Shown one piece after another: positions 1 to 5,595 of a stretch of 10,258 bases of DNA. The notes beneath the pieces are model-generated. The model did not search any database. It was given only the letters and a program-made list of their open reading frames with translations, and was not told the DNA's origin. Within the stretch, counting starts at the first letter, position 1. Each line of letters starts with the position of its first letter. The stretch spans positions 1 through 10,258 of the forward strand of contig JACQHA010000181.1 of assembly GCA_016199255.1 (NCBI GenBank), in the 5' to 3' direction. This stretch comes from Deinococcus sp. (lineage in GTDB: Bacteria > Deinococcota > Deinococci > JACQHA01). The position numbers and the translations under genes were made by a program.

Positions 1-67
1 CCAGCGCCGCCTGGCTCGCCCCAAGCAGGACCAGCAGCGCCAGCATCAGAACGACTCGGCGCACCAT
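1..67 (-). CDS. 5' end of an exported protein (signal peptide only)
   Basis: Only the first 22 codons lie in the window; the gene continues past the left edge. The reading from the ATG at 67-65 is MVRRVVLMLALLVLLGASQA followed by Ala-Leu. This is a typical Sec signal peptide: a short arginine-rich N-region, a hydrophobic core of about ten Leu/Val/Met/Ala residues, and a plausible Ala-X-Ala-type cleavage region. No lipobox cysteine is visible before the edge. A -10-like TATAGT lies only nine bases upstream of the ATG and there is no good ribosome binding site, which fits a nearly leaderless message. The gene is divergent from dnaJ. The mature protein is out of view, so no function can be given. 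Confidence 0.55.
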   Translation of the reverse strand, partial: MVRRVVLMLALLVLLGASQAAL

Positions 68-76
68 ATCTTCGAG

Positions 77-105
77 ACTATAACACAGTCTCCACATGAT
101 GCGAA
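77..105 (-). promoter_or_regulatory. Candidate leaderless-type promoter for the left-edge exported protein
   Basis: Read on the minus strand, TTCGCA (105-100) and TATAGT (82-77) are separated by 17 bases. They match the sigma-70 consensus boxes at 4 of 6 and 5 of 6 positions. The -10 box ends nine bases before the ATG at 67, so transcription would start within a few bases of the start codon. The match is by eye only. Confidence 0.4.
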
Positions 106-119
106 CCGCTGGGCTCCTC

Positions 120-161
120 TGTAACGTCCATTGTTGTACAGGAAACCACCCCGGCGTTACA
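120..161. repeat. 7-base inverted repeat in the divergent intergenic region
   Basis: TGTAACG at 120-126 and CGTTACA at 155-161 are perfect reverse complements, separated by 28 bases. The palindrome TGTACA (135-140) lies between them, near the midpoint. The right arm overlaps the best -35-like hexamer for dnaJ, so this could be an operator shared by the two divergent genes. It does not look like a CIRCE element (the 9-base arms of HrcA sites). A regulator is not identified, and chance is possible. Confidence 0.3.
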
Positions 162-186
162 AGAGGGCCAGGGTCTATGTTAGTAT
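157..186 (+). promoter_or_regulatory. Weak candidate promoter for dnaJ
   Basis: TTACAA (157-162) and TAGTAT (181-186) are 18 bases apart and each matches its consensus only partly. TATCAT at 184-189 is an alternative -10 box. Some promoter is expected here because dnaJ is the first gene of the plus-strand block, but the exact boxes are uncertain. Confidence 0.25.
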
Positions 187-222
187 CATGCGGCTGGGAC
201 GGGCCCAAAGAGGGTGAGCTTG

Positions 223-1320
223 GTGGCACATGACTACTACGAAGTACTAGGCGTTTCCCGGGACGTGAGCCCCGAGGAATTGAAGCGGCGCTACCGGCAG
301 CTGGCCCGGCAGTTCCACCCTGATGTCAACAAGGATGACGGCGCCGCCGAAAGATTCAAGGAAATCAACGAGGCCTACAGCATCTTGTCTGACCCAGAGA
401 AGCGCTCCCGCTACGACCACTTTGGCCGGGAGGCTTTCCAGGGGTACACGCCGCCCAGTGATCTCTTCGAGGATTTGCTCAGCAACCTGTTTGGCTTTAC
501 CACTGCCGAGCGAGCCAGCGCCCAGGGCCAGGACGGGGAGGACCTGCTGGCACAGCTAGACATTGACCTCTTGGACTCAGCCCTGGGGCGCACGGTGGAA
601 ATCGACGTGGAGCGATTAGAGGTGTGCCCTGATTGCCAGGGCAGCCGGGCCAAGGCCGGCACCCAGCCCCAGCGCTGCAGCACCTGCAGCGGCCGGGGCG
701 AGGTGCGCTACCAGCAGCAGAGCTTCTTCGGCACCCTGGTGACCCGGCGGCCCTGCCCTGCCTGTCATGGCCAGGGCCAGATGATTGCCCAGCCCTGCCC
801 TGCCTGCCGCGGCCAGGGGCGAGTGAAGACCAGCCAGGCGGTGTCAGTAGGGCTGCCGCCAGGGATCGACACCGGCCACCGGCTGCGCATCCCGGGCGAA
901 GGCAACGCCGGGCTGGGCGGCCGGCCAGGCGACCTGTACGTGGATATCCGCCTGAAGCCCCATCCCCAGCTGCAGCGCTCCGGTGATGACCTGATCTACC
1001 CGCTCTCTGCTTCAATGGTGCAGGCGGCGCTGGGCACTCCTGTGACCATCCCCACTTTAAAAGGCGAGGAAGCTTTCATCCTGCCACCAGGCACCCAGCC
1101 CGGGAGCGAGTTCCGGCTGAAAGGCAAAGGGATGCCCCGGCTGAGAGGGCGCGGCCAGGGCGATTTAGTGGTGCGGGTGCAGGTGGTGGTGCCTAAGAAG
1201 CTCAGCAGCCGGGCCCAGAAGCTCCTCCAGGAGCTGGCCCAGGAGCTGGGGGAAGGCAACAACCAGGGCAAGGCTGAGGGGCTCAAGGAAAAAATAAAAG
1301 GGGCCCTAGGGCTTGAATAA
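223..1320 (+). CDS. dnaJ: DnaJ co-chaperone, zinc-finger (type I) form
   Basis: This is a cytoplasmic Hsp40 that delivers unfolded clients to DnaK and stimulates its ATPase. The J domain spans about residues 4-69, with the HPD motif at 32-34. The usual Gly/Phe stretch is replaced by an acidic, Leu-rich linker (about 75-118). The zinc domain has four Cys-X2-Cys pairs at 135/138, 152/155, 178/181 and 192/195; in the first repeat the last Gly of the CxxCxGxG pattern is Arg142. The C-terminal substrate-binding domains follow, and the length of 365 residues is normal for the family. I chose GTG 223 because GAGG at 210-213 sits nine bases upstream. The earlier GTG at 214 overlaps that site, and TTG 220 is also possible. 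Two stop codons occur in tandem (TAA, TAG). No dnaK or grpE is visible. Confidence 0.95.
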   Translation: MAHDYYEVLGVSRDVSPEELKRRYRQLARQFHPDVNKDDGAAERFKEINEAYSILSDPEKRSRYDHFGREAFQGYTPPSDLFEDLLSNLFGFTTAERASAQGQDGEDLLAQLDIDLLDSALGRTVEIDVERLEVCPDCQGSRAKAGTQPQRCSTCSGRGEVRYQQQSFFGTLVTRRPCPACHGQGQMIAQPCPACRGQGRVKTSQAVSVGLPPGIDTGHRLRIPGEGNAGLGGRPGDLYVDIRLKPHPQLQRSGDDLIYPLSASMVQAALGTPVTIPTLKGEEAFILPPGTQPGSEFRLKGKGMPRLRGRGQGDLVVRVQVVVPKKLSSRAQKLLQELAQELGEGNNQGKAEGLKEKIKGALGLE

Positions 1321-1367
1321 TAGCGCCTGACTCTGGCAAAATACTGACAGGAAAACTCCGGGGATGC

Positions 1368-1421
1368 AGGACGGGTGAGAGAGGACCCGTCTTATAAAGC
1401 GTCAACTGAGTGGCCTCGTTG
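1368..1421 (+). promoter_or_regulatory. Structured leader or terminator region between dnaJ and the 3D gene
   Basis: The 131-base gap 1321-1451 contains a hairpin whose arms 1368-1376 and 1385-1393 pair over nine bases (ACGGGT with ACCCGT, extended by G-C, G-U and A-U), around an eight-base loop GAGAGAGG. A second, weaker stem follows: 1403-1410 with 1415-1421, one bulged C, loop TGGC. The first hairpin is followed by CTTATAAAG rather than a T-run, so it is a poor intrinsic terminator. It may be a terminator of dnaJ, an attenuator, or simply a stable 5' leader of the next gene. I do not recognise a known riboswitch. Confidence 0.35.
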
Positions 1422-1451
1422 CCCGGGGATGCTGCGCTAGAGAGGTTGAGC

Positions 1452-1988
1452 ATGCTACGATCTCCCCGCCTGTACATCATCGTCGCCAGCCTGGTGCTCC
1501 TGGCTCTGCTCGCCACTGCCCTGGCCAGGGTGCTGTTCACCTTCGAGCCGATCAGGGTAGGGGCCACGGCCTATAATGCCCACTTCAGCCAGACTGACAG
1601 CACGCCACGCATTACCGCCACGGGCACCACCGTGCGCCAGGGGCGGACGCTGGCTACCAGCACCGACTTGTGGCGCGCTACTCTGGTCCGGCCCGGGGAC
1701 GTGGTCCGGGTCAGCTTCCCTGATCTGCCGGAGTACGAAGGGCGCTACGGCGGCCTCTACATTGTGGAGGATGCCATGAACCGCCGGTTCCGCCGCACCA
1801 TCGACCTGTACCTCAACTCCTATAGAGAGGCCACCACCTTTGGTCGGGTCGATGCGCTGATTGAGCGCCTGGACCCGCGGACCCTGCCGGAGGAGTTCCG
1901 CAACGATCCAGTGAACCTGGAGGCAATGCGCAAAGGCCAGGAGCACTACCGGCGCTTCCTGAGGGCCCTCGGGCGCTCCGCCCCCTGA
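1452..1988 (+). CDS. Membrane-anchored 3D (Asp-Asp-Asp) domain protein
   Basis: The 178-residue product has one N-terminal hydrophobic segment (about residues 8-28), probably a signal anchor. A 3D domain follows, which is the double-psi beta-barrel fold shared with MltA-type lytic transglycosylases and RlpA. The signature elements are in order: a Thr-Ala-Tyr start (39-41), DSTPRITATGT (49-59), a first Asp in ATSTDL (D72), VEDAMN (D107), IDLYL (D118), and EA..FGR ending near 132. By family analogy it should act on, or bind, peptidoglycan outside the membrane; the exact activity is unknown. ATG 1452 is preferred because AGAGG (1441-1445) is six bases upstream and the anchor begins soon after. 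A GTG at 1410 would add 14 unlikely residues. It lies between dnaJ and prmA, 14 bases before the latter. Confidence 0.75.
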   Translation: MLRSPRLYIIVASLVLLALLATALARVLFTFEPIRVGATAYNAHFSQTDSTPRITATGTTVRQGRTLATSTDLWRATLVRPGDVVRVSFPDLPEYEGRYGGLYIVEDAMNRRFRRTIDLYLNSYREATTFGRVDALIERLDPRTLPEEFRNDPVNLEAMRKGQEHYRRFLRALGRSAP

Positions 1989-2002
1989 GGTGCTGAGCGG
2001 CG

Positions 2003-2764
2003 ATGGCCATTTACGTCCTGACGCTGCGCGGCAGGCCAGAGGAGCTTGATGCCCTGACGCCGGAGCTGTGGGACGCTGGCTGCCTGGGCATTGAGGAGCT
2101 GGAACACGAGATCCGCGCCTACTTCCCCTGGAAAGTCGAGGTGCCGCACGGCCACTGGGCAGAACTGAACGAGCGGGACTGGGAGCGGGAGTGGAAGAAG
2201 GGCCTGGGGCCAGTGGTCGTGGGCCAGTTCTTGATCCAGCCCTCCTGGCTGCCCCGCCAGCCCAACGCCATTGGTATTGACCCAGGTATGGCCTTTGGCA
2301 CCGGGCACCACATCACCACTCAGCAGGCTTTGTTACTCCTGCAGGCGCACGCGCTCGCCGGCCGCCGGGTGCTGGACCTGGGCAGCGGCAGCGGCATCCT
2401 GGCCATTGCCGCCGCCAAACTAGGCGCCCGGGAAGTGATAGGTATTGATAATGACCCGGCTACGATCCCCATCGCCCAGGACAATGCCCAGGCCAACGGC
2501 GTCACGGTCACCTTCCAGGTGGGAACGCTGGCTGATGCGCCCGGCAAGTTTGCGGTGATTATCGCCAACCTCTACGCCGAGGTGCTGGCCGAAGAGGCAG
2601 AGGCGCTCTGGGCTCATCTAGAGCCCACCGGGTCAGTGATTGCCACTGGCATCCTGGTCGGCCTGGAGCCCCTGGTGACCGATGCCTGGCAGCGCGCCGG
2701 GCTCAGCATCACCCGCCGGGAGCGCCGGGAGGAGTGGGCAGCCTTGGTGGCGGCCCCAGCGTGA
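2003..2764 (+). CDS. prmA: Ribosomal protein L11 methyltransferase PrmA
   Basis: PrmA is a cytoplasmic AdoMet-dependent enzyme that trimethylates lysines and the N-terminus of ribosomal protein L11. The first ~60 residues form the small L11-recognition domain. The family motif DPGMAFGTGHHITT is at 93-106. The Rossmann glycine loop LDLGSGSGILA is at 124-134, with acidic residue D149 at the end of strand 2, and IIANLYAE at 186-193 is the catalytic NxxA/E-type motif. The 253-residue length is shorter than the usual ~300 and matches the compact Thermus-type enzyme. GAGGTG at 1987-1992 overlaps the upstream stop codon and is ten bases before the ATG, so translation may be linked to the 3D gene. 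Its last four bases (GTGA) overlap the start of rsmE. Confidence 0.95.
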   Translation: MAIYVLTLRGRPEELDALTPELWDAGCLGIEELEHEIRAYFPWKVEVPHGHWAELNERDWEREWKKGLGPVVVGQFLIQPSWLPRQPNAIGIDPGMAFGTGHHITTQQALLLLQAHALAGRRVLDLGSGSGILAIAAAKLGAREVIGIDNDPATIPIAQDNAQANGVTVTFQVGTLADAPGKFAVIIANLYAEVLAEEAEALWAHLEPTGSVIATGILVGLEPLVTDAWQRAGLSITRRERREEWAALVAAPA

Positions 2765-3486
2765 GGGCCCACCGTTTCTTCTGCCTAGAGCTGGCAGCTG
2801 GGCTAGTGCGGCTGAGCGGCGCTGAAGCCCACCACCTGCGCCATGTGCTGCGGCTGCGACCGGGCCAGTGGGTGGTGCTGTTCGACGGCCAGGGGAAAGA
2901 AGCCCAGGCGCTGATCGAATCCATTCACCAGGGCCAGGTGCAGCTTCTGGCCCAGGAGCCCCAATGGGGGCGGGGAGAACTGCCAGTGGCGGTGCATGTG
3001 CTCCAAGGAGTAGTAAAAGGCGACAAGTTCACCACCATTGCCCAGCAGGCGGCAGAACTCGGGGCCAGCTCCCTCACCCCGGTGTTCACTGCCCGGGGGG
3101 AAGTGGACTCCCCCTCCCCTTTGCGGCAGGAGCGCTGGCAGCGCGCGGCCTTATCAGGCGCCAAGTCCAGCCGGCGGGCAGTGCTGATGGACGTGCGCCC
3201 CGCCTTGCCACTGGCCGAGGCGCTCTGCCAGCCCGGCCCCAGCCACCAGAAATTACTGGCCTGGGAAGACAGCCAGCAGCCCTGGCCAGCGCTGGCCAGC
3301 ACCGCGGCAGTGTGGCTGCTCATTGGCCCCGAGGGTGGGCTGGAGCCAGAGGAAGCAGCGTTGGCCGAGCAGCATGGGTTCAAGACCTTCAGCCTAGGGC
3401 CGCGCATCTTGCGGGCAGAAACAGCAGCCGCAACTGCCCTGGCAGTGCTAGGGTTTTTACTGGAAAGGGCTGGTCTGCCCGCCTAG
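2761..3486 (+). CDS. rsmE: 16S rRNA (uracil1498-N3)-methyltransferase RsmE
   Basis: This is a SPOUT-class AdoMet methyltransferase that modifies U1498 of 16S rRNA, near the decoding centre. The N-terminal PUA-like part carries HHLRHVLRLRPGQ (24-36). KGDKFTTIAQQAAELGA (86-102) begins the SPOUT domain, and the trefoil-knot AdoMet site is LLIGPEGGLEPEE (186-198) with LGPRILRAETAAATAL (212-227). Length is 241 residues, as expected. GTG 2761 overlaps the prmA stop as GTGA and gives MRAHRFF, the usual family start; a GTG at 2734 would only add nine residues encoded within prmA. The normally conserved EAA(E/K)QSxR motif reads SGAKSSRR (132-139), losing both the Glu and the Gln. The knot motifs are intact, so the gene still looks functional. 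Confidence 0.92.
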   Translation: MRAHRFFCLELAAGLVRLSGAEAHHLRHVLRLRPGQWVVLFDGQGKEAQALIESIHQGQVQLLAQEPQWGRGELPVAVHVLQGVVKGDKFTTIAQQAAELGASSLTPVFTARGEVDSPSPLRQERWQRAALSGAKSSRRAVLMDVRPALPLAEALCQPGPSHQKLLAWEDSQQPWPALASTAAVWLLIGPEGGLEPEEAALAEQHGFKTFSLGPRILRAETAAATALAVLGFLLERAGLPA

Positions 3487-3501
3487 GGCTGGCCCAGGAA
3501 T

Positions 3502-3509
3502 AAGGAGAG
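3502..3509 (+). promoter_or_regulatory. Strong ribosome binding site before the lipoprotein gene
   Basis: AAGGAGAG, with its GGAG core at 3504-3507, lies six bases before the ATG at 3514. It is one of the best Shine-Dalgarno matches in the window and fixes this start codon. It suggests the small lipoprotein is translated independently of rsmE. Confidence 0.7.
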
Positions 3510-3513
3510 TTGC

Positions 3514-3870
3514 ATGCGTCCCCTGCTGCTGGTGCTACTCCTCACCCTCTCAGGCTGCGTGCCCACCCTGCAGCCGCTGCGGGCACCAGAGCTGGACCTC
3601 ACCGGCTCACCCGGCCTGTTCCGCGACGGGGTGGCTCTGGTGCTGACTTTACAGCTCGCCGGGGTGCCCAGCGCCGGGCTGCTAGTCGTGGAGTTCCTGG
3701 CACCTGGGCTGGACGCTCGGGTGCTCGGCACCGAGGAGATACGCATCTTCCCCGAGGACCAAGGCCGCCAGTTCACCTTCCGGCTGCCCCAGGTCACCGG
3801 CCCCGGGGTTTACCGGGCGGTGGTGATCTTCAACCAGAATGTGGTGCAGCAGTTCGGTATCACGGTCTAG
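3514..3870 (+). CDS. Small lipoprotein of unknown function
   Basis: I do not recognise the family. The 118-residue product begins with a lipoprotein signal: MRPLLLVLLLTLSGC, with Leu-Ser-Gly-Cys at residues 12-15 as the lipobox. The mature chain of about 104 residues would be acylated at Cys15 and held on a membrane surface. The rest alternates hydrophobic and polar residues, as in a beta-sandwich domain (for example LVLTLQLAGVPSAGLLVVEF and VYRAVVIFNQNVVQQFGI). It has no Cys beyond the lipobox and no catalytic motif I can name. It ends the plus-strand block, 27 bases after rsmE, and its last 11 bases overlap the convergent comF. The strong ribosome binding site, signal and consistent codon use make it a real gene. 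Confidence 0.75.
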   Translation: MRPLLLVLLLTLSGCVPTLQPLRAPELDLTGSPGLFRDGVALVLTLQLAGVPSAGLLVVEFLAPGLDARVLGTEEIRIFPEDQGRQFTFRLPQVTGPGVYRAVVIFNQNVVQQFGITV

Positions 3871-4501
3871 CGCGGCAGAGCACCGCCAGCTGCACCTGGC
3901 GCGCCCCGGCTGCCAGTAGAGCCCGGGCGCAGGCGTGAGCGGTGGCGCCAGTGGTGGTGACGTCATCTACCAGCAGCACCGCGCCAGTGAGCAGCCGGGA
4001 ACACTGAAACGCTCCCTGCACATTGGCTATGCGCCGCTGGCCAGAGAGCCTGGTCTGGGAGGGTGTCTCCCGCACTCGCTGCAGGGGTTTCTCCAGGGGC
4101 CGGGCCAGGACCTGGGCCACCTGCCGGGCCAGCAGCTCTGCCTGGTTGAACCCCCGGTCCCGGAGGCGCGCCGGGTGAAGCGGCACGGGCACCACCAGGT
4201 CAGGCCGCCAGCCCTGGGCCTGTACCGCCTCTCCGAGCCGCCTCCCTAAGGGCGTGGCCAGGGTGCGCACGCTGCCGTATTTCAGGGCTTTCACTGCCGG
4301 CTCCAGCATTTCATAATCACCGAGCCACCAGGTTTGCTCCAGGGGCGCCGGCCCAGGCTGCACCTGGGCCACTGCTGGCAGCCCGCCCAGGCAGAGCTGG
4401 CACAGCCCCACCTCGCCCCAGAGCCAGCCCAGACACAGCGGGCAGCGCTGGGGCAAGAGCAGGTCCAGGGCAAGAGCCAGGTAACGGCGGATGGTAGCCG
4501 T
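3860..4501 (-). CDS. comF: ComF family competence / phosphoribosyltransferase-like protein (possible ACG start)
   Basis: ComF is a cytoplasmic protein needed for DNA uptake in naturally competent bacteria, linked to handling of incoming single-stranded DNA. Numbered from the ACG at 4501, a zinc-binding pair of CxxC motifs is at 20-23 and 34-37. ALKYG follows at 72-76, then VPLHPARLRDRGFNQ at 106-120, TPSQTRLSGQRR at 146-157, and the phosphoribosyltransferase loop VDDVTTTGAT at 178-187. The first conventional start codon is a TTG at 4456, but it has no ribosome binding site and cuts off a typical ComF N-terminal helix. GGGAGGTGAG (4513-4504) is well placed for ACG 4501, which gives MATIRRYLALALDLLLPQRC. 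The product would be 213 residues from ACG or 198 from TTG. It is the last gene of the minus-strand block and overlaps the lipoprotein gene by 11 bases. Confidence 0.88.
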   Translation of the reverse strand, partial: TATIRRYLALALDLLLPQRCPLCLGWLWGEVGLCQLCLGGLPAVAQVQPGPAPLEQTWWLGDYEMLEPAVKALKYGSVRTLATPLGRRLGEAVQAQGWRPDLVVPVPLHPARLRDRGFNQAELLARQVAQVLARPLEKPLQRVRETPSQTRLSGQRRIANVQGAFQCSRLLTGAVLLVDDVTTTGATAHACARALLAAGARQVQLAVLCRARP

Positions 4502-4503
4502 AC

Positions 4504-4513
4504 CTCACCTCCC
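4504..4513 (-). promoter_or_regulatory. Ribosome binding site upstream of comF that points to a non-standard start
   Basis: On the minus strand this reads GGGAGGTGAG, close to the perfect anti-16S complement. The GGAGG core (4512-4508) is six bases before ACG 4501 and in the frame of ComF. No ATG, GTG or TTG start in that frame lies at a usable distance. It therefore supports an ACG start, or an ATG-to-ACG change or base-call error. Confidence 0.6.
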
Positions 4514-4544
4514 ACTGAAGGGAATGATCTATGCTGTCACTTGC

Positions 4545-5564
4545 TCACTTGCCCAGGGCCTGGGCGATAGTTCTGGTGAATGGCGGGCGCAGCACGCCAG
4601 CTTCAGTGATAATGCCGGTGACGTAGCTGTGGGGCGTCATGTCAAACGCCGGGTTAGCCACCTGCACCCCAGCCGGTGCCACAGGCATGCCCCGGAAGTG
4701 GGTCACTTCTTGGGGGGAACGCTGCTCAATGGGAATATGCCGGCCATCGCTCATCGCCAGGTCAATAGACGACAGGGGCAGCGCGGGATAGAAGGGAATC
4801 CGGTGGGCGTGGGCCAGGACTGCCAGGCTGTAGGTGCCGATCTTGTTGGCAAAATCGCCATTGGCCGCCATGCGGTCGGTGCCCACCAGCACCAGGTCCA
4901 CCTCACCCCGGCCCATGAAATAGCCTGCCATGTTGTCGCAGATCAGCGTGGCCGGCACCCCAGCCTGCTGCAGTTCCCAGGCAGTGATGCGCGAACCCTG
5001 CAAATAGGGCCTGGTCTCATCCACCCACACCGAAATGCCATATCCTGAGCGGTGCGCCGCCATAATGACGCCCAGCGCGGTGCCAGTGCCGCCAGTGGCC
5101 AGGCCCCCAGTATGGCAGTGGGTGAGGATGCGCGTCCCAGGGGGCACCACCGCTAGGCCAGCCTGGGCAATGCGCTGGTCCAGCTCCCGCGTCTCCTGGT
5201 GGATGGCCAGAGCTTCCTTCTCCAGCTCCGAGACAATATCCAGCGAGCGCTGCGCTACAGCCAGCATCCGGTCCAGGGCCCACATCAGGGTCACTGCCGT
5301 GGGCCGGGCGGCGCGCAAGACGGCATCGGCGGCATGCAAGTCCGCCAGCAAGCTCACCCGGTCACTGGCCCGGCTGGCTCGCACCGCCTGCGCCAGGCCG
5401 TAGGCGGCAGTGACGCCAATCGCTGGCGCGCCGCGCACCACCATGTCCCTGATCCCCCGGGCTGTTTCCCGGTAGTCGCGGCAGTGAACCCACTGGACCC
5501 GCTGCGGTAGCAGCCGCTGGTCGAGTAACTCCACCCGGCCATCGCGCCAGATCACTGGTTCCAT
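4545..5564 (-). CDS. mtnA: S-methyl-5-thioribose-1-phosphate isomerase MtnA
   Basis: MtnA converts methylthioribose 1-phosphate to methylthioribulose 1-phosphate in the cytoplasmic methionine salvage pathway. The protein is 339 residues, the normal length. Family motifs are RGAPAIG (44-50), the Cys loop LTHCHTGGLATGGTGTALGV (147-166) with catalytic Cys150, and the acid site GTDRMAANGDFANKIGTY (228-245) with Asp230. The ten-residue shift from the B. subtilis pair Cys160/Asp240 is consistent. The C-terminus NPAFDMTPHSYVTGIITE is also diagnostic against the related eIF2B subunits and ribose-1,5-bisphosphate isomerases. The ATG at 5564 lies 31 bases after the lepB stop, with only a weak GGAAAG or AGG site before it. 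No other methionine-salvage gene is visible, so it seems to ride in a mixed operon. Confidence 0.95.
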   Translation of the reverse strand: MEPVIWRDGRVELLDQRLLPQRVQWVHCRDYRETARGIRDMVVRGAPAIGVTAAYGLAQAVRASRASDRVSLLADLHAADAVLRAARPTAVTLMWALDRMLAVAQRSLDIVSELEKEALAIHQETRELDQRIAQAGLAVVPPGTRILTHCHTGGLATGGTGTALGVIMAAHRSGYGISVWVDETRPYLQGSRITAWELQQAGVPATLICDNMAGYFMGRGEVDLVLVGTDRMAANGDFANKIGTYSLAVLAHAHRIPFYPALPLSSIDLAMSDGRHIPIEQRSPQEVTHFRGMPVAPAGVQVANPAFDMTPHSYVTGIITEAGVLRPPFTRTIAQALGK

Positions 5565-5595
5565 GCTGGCCTGCTTTCCGGGCTCCAGGGTACCA

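Noticed and set aside
497..1015. 172-codon minus-strand frame opposite dnaJ
   Set aside because: It has low-complexity Gly/Arg/Ala/Ser composition and is antisense to the zinc domain; a shadow frame.
1410..1451. GTG 1410 as start of the 3D-domain gene
   Set aside because: It has no ribosome binding site, falls inside a hairpin, and adds residues before a signal anchor; ATG 1452 has AGAGG at good spacing.
2868..3503. Long plus-strand frame overlapping rsmE
   Set aside because: It is rsmE read one frame off; it is rich in Gly/Ala/Arg/Pro, has no family motifs, and rsmE is unmistakable.
3884..3901. CGCCAG/CTGGCG hairpin near the convergent junction as a terminator
   Set aside because: A six-base stem without a T-run inside comF coding sequence is expected by chance in DNA this rich in CCAG and CTGG.
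4317..4515. Two other minus-strand frames beginning at GTG codons near the comF ribosome binding site (4508 and 4515)
   Set aside because: Both are out of frame with ComF, overlap the ribosome binding site, and lack the cysteine pairs; no frameshift is needed to explain ComF.
4491..5048. Plus-strand frame opposite comF and mtnA
   Set aside because: It is antisense to the conserved mtnA; the His/Gly/Arg-rich composition is what GC-rich shadow frames give.
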